The notes below the pieces were generated by a model that made no database searches, was not told where the DNA came from, and worked only from the letters and a program-made list of their open reading frames with translations. The position numbers and the translations under genes are program-made. A DNA stretch of 20,760 bases from Lentinus brumalis. Its lineage: Eukaryota; Basidiomycota; Agaricomycetes; Polyporales; Polyporaceae. Within the stretch, counting starts at the first letter, position 1; every line of letters begins with the position of its first letter. This document shows, piece after piece, positions 1 through 8,162 of this stretch. The stretch covers positions 1 to 20,760 of the forward strand of contig MARA01000134.1 in NCBI GenBank assembly GCA_001792895.1. The letters are read 5' to 3'.

Positions 1-535
1 CAGCAGGCAGCACATCGCCGTGCCGAGTTGCGAGACGCGGGGTGCTGTTCGGAGCGGCTGGAGGACGGGGCGGCGAGGACGGAGGCGAGGACCGGGTGCG
101 AGACCAGAAGGGCTGCCGTGGGCAGTGCGTGCACTGTTTGGACGGGGTGGTTCGTCGATAAAGGATAGTCGGGGTCGGGTCTGCGCTGTCAGCTCGTGCT
201 GTGCTCCTTGCCCCTCACCTCACTCTGTCCTCTCGAGCGTGCGCTGTGCGTGCGTCGCCATCCCCTCGGCCACTCACCTTGCTGTCCGGCCGGCTGCACG
301 CCCGCCGCGGGCTCTGTCGTCTGCGCTCGAGGATGTACTCGGTGGGTGGTTCGTTGCAGACGAGATGTGGACACTGACGTACCTGGATCCATCGCAGATG
401 TTCGCGTCACGCGAACTTCGCGGTGCACTCGGACTGGCGTAGACGAGGCGAGTATGGACACTGGTACGTCACGGTCTACTGCTGCCAGTCTATGCGCATC
501 ACTGACGACTGCACCTTGGCATGCAGGAGACGTCT

Positions 536-1075
536 TCACGGCGCGCAGGGACCGTGTGCGCTGCGAGTCGCGCATGGAGGCGAGAGCTTGCAGCTCGAAT
601 TGCGAGCCGTACTGTGCATCGAGACGGTCAGTTGCGTCTCCGGGGACCGTGTCTCCACGCTCACCTGCGCACAAGCACGGCTGTGCGTGTTTCCTCGCGG
701 GCGCGGGAGTAGAGTAGGCGGACGAGGGCCCGAGAGTGTGAGCGAGTTCAGCCAATGGGAAGCCAGGTCGCGTCTGCAAGCGCCGAGAACGCAGTGAGCT
801 CTGAGTCTGACCGCGCGTGCACACGGCGACCGAGCCTCGTAGCGCACACGAGCTGGCGTTGCTCGTCTGGTCGGCGTTCTGTGTCGATCGTCTGTCTCGT
901 TTCCTGCTCGGAACCATGAACATCCCTCCTTCCCATCCTCACGCGGGTTGGCGTTTCTTGCTGGCACGTAAATGAAAGCTGTTATCGGCGGTCCTTCTGT
1001 CACTTGTACTACAATTGTTGAACTAGGTGCTGTTACTCCGGATGGTGGTGCTTCTGTCAATGTCATCGTTGGCAC
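536..1075 (-). CDS. Candidate gene D, first exon region, copy 1 (low confidence, cut by window start)
   Basis: Same as the 9930-10469 frame in copy 2: start at 1075, donor GTGAGC near 664, intron to about 612, next exon from 611 downward. Below about 240 the sequence differs from copies 2 and 3 by a cluster of indels, so the reading is unsafe, and the rest lies outside the window. It overlaps the 45-codon plus-strand ORF (972-1109) on the opposite strand. Confidence 0.25.
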   Translation of the reverse strand: MPTMTLTEAPPSGVTAPSSTIVVQVTEGPPITAFIYVPARNANPREDGKEGCSWFRAGNETDDRHRTPTRRATPARVRYEARSPCARAVRLRAHCVLGACRRDLASHWLNSLTLSGPRPPTLLPRPRGNTHSRACAQVSVETRSPETQLTVSMHSTARNSSCKLSPPCATRSAHGPCAP

Positions 1076-1109
1076 AAACTTTGCATGTCCATCATTCGAC
1101 CATCATTAA
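972..1109 (+). CDS. Small 45-codon ORF upstream of gene A, copy 1
   Basis: ATG at 972, TAA at 1107, with an in-frame TAA directly before the ATG. The 45-residue product starts MKAVIGGPSVTCTTIVELG and ends NFACPSFDHH. Its codons mostly end in T or C (GCT GTT ATC GGC GGT CCT TCT GTC ACT), the preference of many well-expressed fungal genes, and unlike the C/G-rich codons around it. It has two cysteines, is mildly hydrophobic, and has no clear signal peptide. I do not recognise it. It could be a short peptide gene, an upstream ORF controlling gene A, or a fragment of an older gene. The opposite strand is also open here (candidate gene D), and both cannot easily be real. Confidence 0.35.
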   Translation: MKAVIGGPSVTCTTIVELGAVTPDGGASVNVIVGTNFACPSFDHH

Positions 1110-1280
1110 ATCGAGTGCTTACCCCGATAAGAATGGCTTGTTACCGATTGTTATCCGGCGTGTAGCGCCGGTAGCGCGTTTGCACGCGTCGGTGAGCGCG
1201 TTGCTCTCAACCTCTCCTCCTCCGCTCCGCTCACCTCCTCCCACAACGTCCTCGCCGTCGCGCTCGTCGACGGCGACACT
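1110..1280 (+). promoter_or_regulatory. Presumed gene A promoter/leader, copy 1
   Basis: Between the small ORF and the gene A start. It is relatively AT-rich at 1080-1155, contains GATA at 1126-1129, a 6-bp hairpin CCGGCG/CGCCGG with a 5-base loop at 1155-1171, and a CT-rich tract (about 1202-1244) ending about 35 bp before the ATG. CT-rich tracts near the start site are common in fungal promoters. No clear TATA box at a fixed distance. If the minus-strand candidate D is real, the interval upstream would serve as a divergent promoter. Confidence 0.45.
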
Positions 1281-3052
1281 ATGAACGGCGTCAACTACTC
1301 TGAGCTTGCGAACTGGGACGGCGGGCTCTTGCCAACATCTGGCGGTGACACCGACTTCAGTTCAGGGCCAGCTTCGCCCGCACCGCGCATGGGAACGGAC
1401 GCTGCCATGATGCTTCTCCCGCCAACGATGCGCCATCTGTGCCTTCTGGACCTCTTGACCTGCTTGCATATGCAACTACGATGAGCGCCGCCCTCGCTGA
1501 AAATCAAAACACGGAGGCGTTGCAAAAAGACGCGGCACTAGGGGGCGAACGATCTGACGTGGAGATGGCGGAGGCGACATCAGCGGACGCGTCAAGCACG
1601 GTGAGTGGACCTCTACGCGCTGTCAAGGAGGAAGAACAGGAGGTTGACTGGTACGCGGGGGTGAACAGAGCAAGGCGACGCGTATGACCCCGCTGTTCAC
1701 ACCCGAGCTGGAAGAGAAAGAGGTACGTCTCCTTCGTTTGCGGGTTGTGGCGGGAGGATCTCACCCGCCCGCGCGAAGCAGCCTAACCTTTGCCAATGTC
1801 CACGGACACGACTCAGCAACCTCTGGAAACACGCGCTACGCGTTCTATACACCTCCAGCGGAACAGTCTCACTTGAGACCGACCGACCGGCGGTCAACGG
1901 CGTGCAGACGAACGGCGATGCTGATGCTGCAGCTGCTAGTCGGAAGAATTCGAGCAACACAATCGTGCAAGAGGAGGATGCAAGCTCGTTGCTCGATGCC
2001 GATGGCGAGACGGATGACGAGACGGGCACTCCTGCACATCCTGTCGCACAGATTCCTACCTGGCGCCTTGGTTCATATACGGACGAGTTCCTGGACGCTG
2101 CGCAGGAGTACTACGTGTCCCGCTCGCAGACTGCAGCACCGTCCACTCCACAAGACGCACCCCAGTTCTCTCCGCCCCCTTCTCATGTCATGCCCACACA
2201 GCCTCAGGAGCGGACTCGTAGTGTGTCGCCGTTGGCATTGGAGAGCCGGCGCCCATAGCATCCCCTCACTACGTCTCCCGCTCACAGACCGCAGCGCCCT
2301 TCACTGCACAGGGCGCATCCCAGTCATCTCCGGCCACCTCTCAATCCATGCCCGCACAACATCAGGAGCCGACTCGTAGTGTGTCGCCGCTGGCATTTGG
2401 AGAGCCGGCGCCCATAGCATTCCACACACATCCTGATCAGTCTGCTGCAGATTTCGTGAGTGCAACCGATCTGCACGCCTGGTCCTGTACTGACTTCGTC
2501 CCTTAGGCCTCTGCCGGTGAGAACCAGCCCCCGCCGTCGTCCAGCCCCTTGACATCGCCCGCGACGACAGTGCGTTCGCCACGTGCACCTCCGCACAAAT
2601 CGAACAAGCGACGCCGGCTGTTTTTCGATGGCGTGGACGTGCCGCCGTTCCCTGACTTCCGCAGACGGGCCATGTACAAGCGGGCGTCAGAGATCCCTAT
2701 CCTGCAGGACCCGGAGGTGGGCGGCGACTATGAGTCGCAACTCCAGCAGGTTTTGAATGAAGCCTCTGGGTCGAACGCACGAGCTCTCACTGGAACTGCA
2801 CCTCTCGCTGCGAAGAAACGTCGTGGTCGGCCACCGAAGGCGAAGACGCAGGCGCAGACGGCGGTCGCGTCTGCTTCTCCCGAGAGGGCAACACGCGCGA
2901 AGAGGCGGATGAGCGTTGCGGGGTCTGAGAGCGTGAGCGCGGTGTCCATGGGAGCGATGCTTGTAGCGGTTAGACTCGCTGTACGACATACGATATACGA
3001 TTGTTCCCGCCTGAGCGAGCGTGACCGCGAGTGTGCCGCCCGATGCAGGTGA
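1281..3052 (+). CDS. Gene A, copy 1: same gene, exon 4 with intact AT-hook, frameshifted upstream
   Basis: Exons 1281-1600, 1669-1722, 1817-2455 and 2507-3052. Single bases are missing relative to copy 2 near 1407, 1848, 1861 and 2237, so exons 1 and 3 do not read through. Exon 4 is intact and shows the feature lost in copy 2: KKRRGRPPKAK at 2813-2845 (about residue 442 of a composite protein), a classic AT-hook core (RGRPPK) with flanking lysines that binds the minor groove of AT-rich DNA. It is followed by a basic Ser/Ala tail. The last stop is uncertain: the TGA at 3050-3052 lies within GTGAGT, the start of a convincing intron (3049-3095, GCTGACG branch, ACAG end). If spliced, the protein reads into the minisatellite and stops near 3191. 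The frameshifts fall at different sites in each copy, so I take them as sequence errors, not decay. Confidence 0.7.
2112..2421 (+). repeat. Two ~159-bp tandem repeats inside gene A exon 3, copy 1
   Basis: Same pair as at 11510-11820. The first unit starts at 2112 and the second at 2270; the first is 158 bp here because a base is missing near 2237 (gttggcattgg versus gttggcagttgg in copy 2). That missing base is one of the four that break the gene A frame in copy 1. Confidence 0.88.
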
Positions 3053-3155
3053 GTGCTCGAGCGCCGCGGAGTCTCGTGCTGACGTCTCGGGACAGCGAGC
3101 GATGTGCGCCTGTGCCGGCGAGCGCGACGTCCAGCGATAGAAATGCGAGAAAAGT

Positions 3156-3326
3156 GCGTATATGGGGTATAATTGACAGTGGGGGCGTATATGGGGTATA
3201 GTTAACGGTGGGCGTATGTGGGGTATACTTGCCAGTGCGTGCGTGGGGTATACTTGGCAGTGCGTGTGTGGTGTATAACCACCAGTGGGCTTGCGGGCGT
3301 ATGTGGTGTATGATCACCAGGTGTAC
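3156..3326. repeat. Six-unit minisatellite, GGKGTATA core, copy 1
   Basis: Six head-to-tail units of 25-31 bp start at 3156, 3185, 3212, 3241, 3266 and 3297. The first four share gcgt(atat/atgt)ggggtata followed by a short variable part and cagtg or cggtg; the last two carry gtgtata or gtgtatg with accaccagtg or atcaccagg. Every unit has a (t/g)gg(g/t)gtat core. It starts about 100 bp after the gene A stop, or overlaps the C-terminus if the last intron of gene A is used. The core reads as TATA-like on both strands, so it could be a protein-binding array or promoter cluster; there is no direct proof. Confidence 0.93.
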
Positions 3327-4348
3327 GCGGCGTGGAGTGCGTTCTGTGCCCTCGCTGCCTCCTGCACTGGGGCCTGGAGGACGAGGGAGGGCTCGAGGAT
3401 CTGGTTCCGCCCGATACCCGTGGCGCAGCCGGGATCTGACCGCTGACACTCCCAGCAGGTACACGAACACCGCACGGGCTGTCGGAGCGTGGCGCGCCGC
3501 AGGACGTCGAGTCGACGAAAGTACGTACTTCCGTCAGTCGTCAGCTTGCTGCATTCCACGCGTCCGCCGGGACAGCGGTGGGCAGTGCTACTCCGCGTAC
3601 TTGACTCGCTTCTCCTTCCACGCAGACTCGCCCACGCGACTGGGACACTCGAACAGACGCAGCTCGGGACCCTCAGGACCGCGATGTACGGCCGGCCGCA
3701 CCCGCAATCTCACGGCGCAGAGTAAGTACCTCACTCGTCGCCGCCATATCAAAATTCATGCGTCCTGCAGGCCTCTGTGGTCCACGCTCCGCCGTTCCGC
3801 CTGTCTGCCGCATCACAGACATAGCAGGAGCCCGGAATTGCGTCTCTCGCAGCGCATCGAGATCTCGTCCGGAAGAGCCTTGAACGGAGCACCCGTACGC
3901 TGCGCTGTCCTGCTTGATCGGCTGTATGTCGCTGACGAGAAGATTAGCAACCGGGTACGTGACGCACGCGGCTCGAAATACTCAGTCTGCCGCGTTTCCG
4001 GCCCTCCAGTTCACACGGCGGTCTCGAGCAACAGAAACCTCCGAGTGCAGCTTCATAGCGTGTTGCAGGCTTGTTGCAGGCCGGAATCCACGTCTTCGGC
4101 ACCAAGCTGTCAGGCAGCGTACACGCGCCATGCCGGACGTGTTTACTGGATCAAATCCGAGCTACTCGCCTCCGGGAGTCGGCAATATCCGTGCTAAACC
4201 TACACCCATTGCGTACGTACCACTGACGACGCAACGCCGCAGAAATGCAGCCACGTCGCACTGCTAGTGCTCGAATTATGCAGCTCTCGGAGTCTCGGGA
4301 CAGCCTCGAAGGGCGGGCACACGTCGATTCCCGTACAACCACGTTGCG

Positions 4349-4378
4349 GCGTCCAGCGTACGATAGGACGCTGGACGC
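4349..4378. repeat. Perfect 10-bp inverted repeat (hairpin), copy 1
   Basis: GCGTCCAGCG at 4349-4358 and its exact reverse complement CGCTGGACGC at 4369-4378 enclose a 10-base loop (tacgatagga). Eight of the ten stem pairs are G-C, so it should fold stably in RNA or cruciform DNA. It sits inside the candidate gene B region. No T-tract follows, so it is not a bacterial-type terminator. Confidence 0.85.
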
Positions 4379-4661
4379 TCGCGATACACGGCCGCCCACC
4401 CTGCGAGACAACCGTAAACAACGGTCTCTGACAGTTGCGCCTCCTCGGCTTCCCCGCTTCGGCTCGGCTGTCAATGCTGGCCGCTCGCTGAAGACTCAAT
4501 TCGGTTCTGCGGACGCAACCTGGTCGTGCCAGTGCTCCTCGATGCCTGAGAGCAGAGTGAGCACTCCTCGCCAGACGAGATAGGCCGTCCCGCACGCGCA
4601 GCAGCACTGTGGTCTTCACAGCTTCCGGAGCCTTGCAGCGGACGACCGGCCTGAACAGCAG

Positions 4662-5860
4662 GTATGTCGTTGCTCGTGGGATTTGCCTCTCGTCCGAACA
4701 CGCCAGCCGTCGTGACGTATTCTCGCTTGCTGACCACTGCCGGGAACCCAGACAACCCCACCGCACACGATGCAGTGTAAGTCATGCTCGCACAGAAGCG
4801 TCGGGCCATGATCGGAAACTCTTCCGAGTCGCGCAATCAAGCCTGTCGGGAGCAACACGACGGTGAATATGTCTCCGAAGTTGCCCTTCCTCGCTGATAC
4901 AATTGCCAGAACTGTGTACACCAGGGAAACTTGTCCAGCTCTCTGACCAATACAAGGCCGCTCATGGGGTGCTCAGTGCTCTCAGAAATTCCGCGCTGCA
5001 GCTAACACCGCTAGTGAGCCGGCCTGGGAATGGGAATGGGTCTGTACTTCCCCTTTTCGATCGGGTCCCAGCTCGACTGCTCTCAACCGGCACTACTTAC
5101 CATGCATACCGGAGCTCGTGGCGCGTCTCAGTGCTCGATACTGCAGCCTTCGTCCACGCAGTAAGCTGCTCTCGATCTGCGCAAGACTGTTTCGCTCGGC
5201 TCGGAGGGGCAGAGAGAACGGACGCGGTCGCAGCCTATGTCATCGCTCGTAGGCTTTGTTCCTCTGCCGGATAAGCCAGCCGCTCTCATTTCGCTTCCCC
5301 TCCTCCGTCCTGACGTGTTCTCGCTTGCTGACTAAATCTCCAGAACAACTCGGACATTCCTCCACGCACGACGCAGTCAGGGAGGCAAGCTCACCGTGAA
5401 GCACTGCGAGCACCTTGTCGTGTACTTGGTACTGCGGTCTCAGAGGTATGTTTCGTGTCCTTTTCTGTCTTCCGCTGAAGCTGGAGTGCCGAGACGTATA
5501 CAGAGCACGATGGCTCCCAACTGACACCGGCTCGGGCTCTGCCACGCGGGTCGGCACGTCACTCTCGCACAGAAGCGTCGGGACGCGACGCGGACACTCT
5601 TGTTCGCTCGATGCTGCGTCTCCAGTGGAGTTTGCTCCACGAGCGAATCCCCCACCGGTACCGTCAGGATGGTCAACACCGACGCATCTGAAGAGGTGCG
5701 TGTGCGTGTTTCTTCTCGAGATCTCTGTCTAGTACAAGACCGCTCACGGGGTGTTCACAGAAATTTCACGCCACGGCTGCCTGGAATTCGGGTTCCAGCT
5801 CGGGCTACTCCTTGACTGCGCTCTCAGATCAGGACTACCATGCATTCCGGAGCTCAGAAG
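4662..5860 (+). repeat. Diverged internal direct duplication within candidate gene B, copy 1
   Basis: Four pairs of short near-matches occur in the same order: tgacgtattctcgcttgctg (4713) with a one-mismatch match at 5311; ctcgcacagaagcgtcggg at 4787 and 5564, exact; tacaaggccgctcatggggt (4951) with two mismatches at 5733; accatgcataccggagctc (5099) with one mismatch at 5837. A softer match links gtatgtcgttgctcgtggg (4662) to ctatgtcatcgctcgtagg (5237). Offsets are about 575, 598, 777, 782 and 738, so the right half gained, or the left half lost, about 180 bp between the second and third anchors. The matched stretches include branch-site and acceptor-like sequence. Much older than the 9.35-kb amplification. 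Same in copy 2 at about 14058-15256. Confidence 0.72.
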
Positions 5861-6057
5861 CCGCACATATCAGGCATTCGATTCCTCGGCATCCTCCATC
5901 ATGTCGACCGAGGCGACGAGCCGAATTTTGTCCTGGCGGCGATCTACCGCACGCTGCGACAATAGGTCTGCAGACATTCGCGCTATGCTGTCACTTATCG
6001 CTCATTGTTCATTCCACAGCTACAGAGTACACGAAGGACTGCTTGACGATACTGTAG
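5344..6057 (+). CDS. Three linked phase-0 exons of candidate gene B, copy 1 (partial)
   Basis: Exon 5344-5445 (34 codons, NNSDIPPRTTQSGRQAHREA) follows an acceptor with GCTGACTAAATCTCCAG. Intron 5446-5572 runs GTATGT...AACTGACACC...GCACAG. Exon 5573-5695 (41 codons, KRRDATRTLLFARCC to NTDASEE) precedes intron 5696-5760 (GTGCGT...CTCAC...CACAG). The exon from 5761 begins KFHATAAWNSGSSSGYSLT and stays open to the stop at 6057. All junctions are phase 0 and exon lengths are multiples of three. This could happen by chance in GC-rich DNA, and another frame is open at 5751-6224. No family recognised; the ends of the gene are not defined. Confidence 0.3.
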
Positions 6058-6450
6058 AGCCCGGAGGCGCGTTCAAACTTATTGATCACCATTCATTCTC
6101 ACAGAGTACATGCAATCAAACGGCCAGCGGACCCCTTGTACTCCAGCTGGGAAGAGATGTCCCGGGCCGAAGAGCGCGAAGCTGCGAACACTTCCGTGGT
6201 ACGTGCTCTTCGGATCCTCTCTGACAGTCGTCTGGCTGTACTGATGGGTTGTGCATCATTCTGCGGACAGACTTGGGAGATGTCGCCCATGTACCTCCGT
6301 GGAAGCGGCTTCGTCGCACCTACTCACGCACGTCAAATTTACATGCATTACGGACACAGACTCGTTGCGATGCGCAGCCGCATGTCCTCTACTCAGCGCA
6401 TGCAGTAGACGATGCGGGGTAGCCAGAACGCCGTATTTAATGGTATTTGG

Positions 6451-6568
6451 ATCATGGACTGAACCCGCAAATCTGGTTGCGACTTCAACAACGCTGATCG
6501 CTGCGCGTCTCGAGCCGCGAGACTCCGAGTGCGAGTCGATCTCGTGAGCGTTGCCGGCAGTCCATGAT
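6451..6568. repeat. 11-bp inverted repeat with 96-base interior, copy 1
   Basis: ATCATGGACTG at 6451-6461 and CAGTCCATGAT at 6558-6568 are exact reverse complements. The interior is 96 bases here and 48 in copy 2, because copy 1 has an extra 48-bp block (6501-6548). The interior is not a duplication of itself. Confidence 0.85.
6501..6548. other. 48-bp block present only in copy 1
   Basis: Starts ctgcgcgtctcgagccgcga and ends gatctcgtgag. It has two small self-complementary parts: gtctcg/cgagac and gactc/gagtc. The joint in copy 2 reads ctgatcgcgttgcc and shows only about two bases of microhomology with the block ends, so this looks like a simple insertion or deletion with no target-site duplication. 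Its length is a multiple of three. I found no other copy in the window. Confidence 0.9.
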
Positions 6569-6995
6569 GCCTGGAAACATATTGCTCATCCGCTCCTCGA
6601 CTGCGCACGCAGGTAGGCCCATACGAAGAACTTGTGCAGGCCACAGGCCCTTGCATGACACCCCTCTCATCACATGCACGACAGGAACGAACCGGCAGTC
6701 ACGCGTCTTGGGTACGTCGCGCGGTATGCCGAGCACGTTCCGCACGCAACTCGGTGCATCGCATCATTGGGGATGTTACTGGCAAACTCCCGAGCGACGC
6801 AACGGGCAGGGAACAGACCGCGTACCACGGTGAAAGCTCTCAACCTGAACCCTCGTATCTGCGACGATGCTGACAGGTTCTTTACAGAATCCTCGCCGTA
6901 TCGATCCACGCCCTGAGCCCTCGAATTCCACGGCCGCTTACCGCGGCCTTCCCCGCTCTTCCTCCAAATTGCCAGTATCGTTCACTCGATCATAA

Positions 6996-7312
6996 GGGCC
7001 TCTCCGAGCCATGCGAGACGGCGAATGTGCTCGTTTGCTGTTGCGGTCTCTGGTACATCGCTGCCCCATGTCTAGGACACTTGTCAACATGTCGACATCC
7101 TCTCACTTTTGAGAGAGGCGATACTGAGCCAGGTGCGTGTTTCTCGCCTTGCAGCAAGACGTCCGCCTCGCCTCCGGCCATGCAATCTCGCGAACAGCGT
7201 TTGAAGCACAGGTTCTTGGACATGCACGTCATCAGCATACCTGCGCTCCTGCTTACGCTCACTGCAGCCCATGATTTCAGGACGTCGGGAGGACATGGCT
7301 TACAAGGATGCG
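6996..7312. other. Convergent spacer between candidate B and gene C, copy 1
   Basis: About 317 bp between the presumed B stop and the gene C stop. It holds a 6-bp hairpin with a 4-base loop at 7100-7115 (CTCTCA/TGAGAG) and, just left of it, an imperfect palindrome (tgtcaacatgtcgaca, 7082-7097). These could lie in the 3' ends of convergent transcripts. No gene seen. Copy 2 equivalent: 16344-16660. Confidence 0.5.
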
Positions 7313-8162
7313 CTACCAGTCCCAGAAACTTTGTACACGCTCGTCAATAGAGACCGTGTCCTCCTCCGAGTCGTCAGCTCCGTCTGGGACGACCGCAGGC
7401 GTCTTGATGACCCGCATCCTCAGCTTCTTCGACCGAGTAGCAGGGTCGCGCCTCCGTCCCCTGACGACGTCGTAATCCGACCGTCTCTTGCGGACGGGCC
7501 TGTCAAACAAGCCTGCCGCGTCAGCAGCGGCCAGCTCGGCGGCGGTCGCGTGCCGGAAGCCAGTCGTGCGGACCTTCCAGCGGATCCAGAGGAGCTCGAG
7601 GAGAGCAAGGCTGCCCGTCGCGCTGCCCGGATCGCCGAACGGGACGAGCTCGACCGGCCAGCGGTCGACGAGTATCCCGTACTTGCGCACGATGTGCGGC
7701 CAGTACGTCCTGTAGTGCATCTGGGCGGCGGTGTCGCCGGTGATCTCACCTGCAGGGAGGGTGAGTCCTGTGTGGGAGGTTGCGGGCTCGAAGACTACTC
7801 ACAGAGACGTCTCGCGATGATCTTGCGCAGTCTGGCGCGTGTCCAGGCGACCCGCTGATCGTAGTTCATGTTGCAGACAGTGCTAGGACGATGTCAGGCC
7901 ATGGGTACCTCGGCTGCGTGTGTCGCCATGCTGCTCACCTCAAGTTCGTCCGAGTGCGTACGGAATCGAGTGGTCGGGAACACGACGTCCAGGCGGCATT
8001 ATAACACTCGCGTGAGTCGCTTGCAGCGCGCATTCCGACGTCACTTGGCCCGAAGTACGAGCCTCTCGGTCGGCCACTCTCGAGCCAACCAGGCAGCCGT
8101 TTGAGACGTTCATTGCGCTGCGTTGTGCTGCGACTGCCCTCCTTGCGGCATGCAATGCACAT
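7313..8162 (-). CDS. Gene C, copy 1: three-exon conserved-type hypothetical protein, 246 aa
   Basis: Minus-strand exons 8162-7939, 7882-7803 and 7749-7313; total 741 nt, exactly 247 codons with the stop. Introns: 7938-7883 (GTGAGC...CCTGACA...CCTAG) and 7802-7750 (GTGAGT...CTCAC...CTGCAG). Residues 1-75 hold a C-x2-C pair (MCIACRK) and ECYNAAW; residues 76-101 are TVCNMNYDQRVAWTRARLRK with a basic end; residues 103-139 are EITGDTAAQMHYRTYW through DRWPVELVPF; the tail has basic runs (RKRRS, RGRRR, KKLRMR) and ends acidic then SFWDW. The AW...NMNYDQR...WTRARLRK...Y(W)...WPxxxxPF layout resembles a family of hypothetical proteins I recall from Agaricomycetes; function unknown and recalled, not searched. 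An N-terminal exon further upstream is possible, since CAG at the acceptor position precedes the ATG. Confidence 0.78.

Larger units (their letters stand above)
6058..6887 (+). other. Mixed stretch in the 3' part of candidate gene B, copy 1
   Basis: A short frame from an acceptor at about 6104 reads VHAIKRPADPLYSSWEEMSR and EEREAANTSV, then meets donor GTACGT at 6200; the acceptor GACAG at 6270 continues TWEM in copy 1 but TWETVAHVPPWKRLRR in copy 2 because of one base. An A/T-richer patch (gtatttaatggtatttgg, 6433-6450) precedes the inverted repeat at 6451. A further intron-like piece is GTAGGC...GACAG at about 6612-6684. No domain recognised. Confidence 0.35.
3331..6995 (+). other. Candidate gene B region, copy 1: intron-dense plus strand, no full model
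   Basis: No frame stays open for long, but the plus strand carries many donor/branch/acceptor sets. Examples: 3722-3770 (GTAAGT...CTGCAG) after a 32-codon exon at 3626-3721 (TRPRDWDTRTDAARDPQDR); donor at 4662 (GTATGT) with CTGAC and CCCAG near 4730-4752; 6200-6270 (GTACGT...CTGAC...GACAG); and an acceptor after CTGAC and TTCTTTACAG at 6887, followed by a terminal exon 6888-6995 reading NPRRIDPRPEPSNS to a TAA. A phase-consistent chain at 5344-6057 is listed separately. Some junctions between these pieces do not connect, and alternative frames are open, as expected for GC-rich DNA. It could be a many-exon gene, a decayed gene, or a spliced non-coding RNA. I recognise no protein domain. Confidence 0.35.

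Noticed and set aside
536..1075. Several 60-180 codon frames at 189-1075 on both strands as separate genes
   Set aside because: They overlap one another on both strands and have no domain; GC-rich DNA gives such frames by chance. Only the splice-consistent one was kept, at low confidence.
1281..3052. Gene A as a decaying pseudogene in copy 1
   Set aside because: Each frameshift is a single missing base that is present in copy 2 or 3, and the copies are broken at different sites; error is the simpler explanation.
3156..3326. CRISPR array
   Set aside because: Units are contiguous variants of one another with no unique spacers, so this is a minisatellite.
3208..4197. 329-codon plus-strand frame (and its copy at 12604-13593) as a single-exon gene
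   Set aside because: It starts inside the minisatellite, runs through convincing introns such as 3722-3770, and its composition (Arg/Ser/Cys/His-rich) looks like a by-product of GC-rich sequence.
4200..4766. 188-codon minus-strand frame and its copy at 13596-14162
   Set aside because: Arg/Ser/Cys-rich product without a domain; opposite to splice signals on the plus strand.
6451..6568. The 11-bp inverted repeat as terminal repeats of a small transposon (MITE)
   Set aside because: No target-site duplication flanks the arms and both copies have it at the same place; the evidence is too thin.
7100..7115. Hairpin CTCTCA/TGAGAG as a transcription terminator
   Set aside because: Only 6 bp, no T-tract, and this is a eukaryotic sequence, so intrinsic terminators do not apply.
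7271..7858. 195-codon plus-strand frame opposite gene C
   Set aside because: It is antisense to gene C, which has a better protein and splice-consistent exons.
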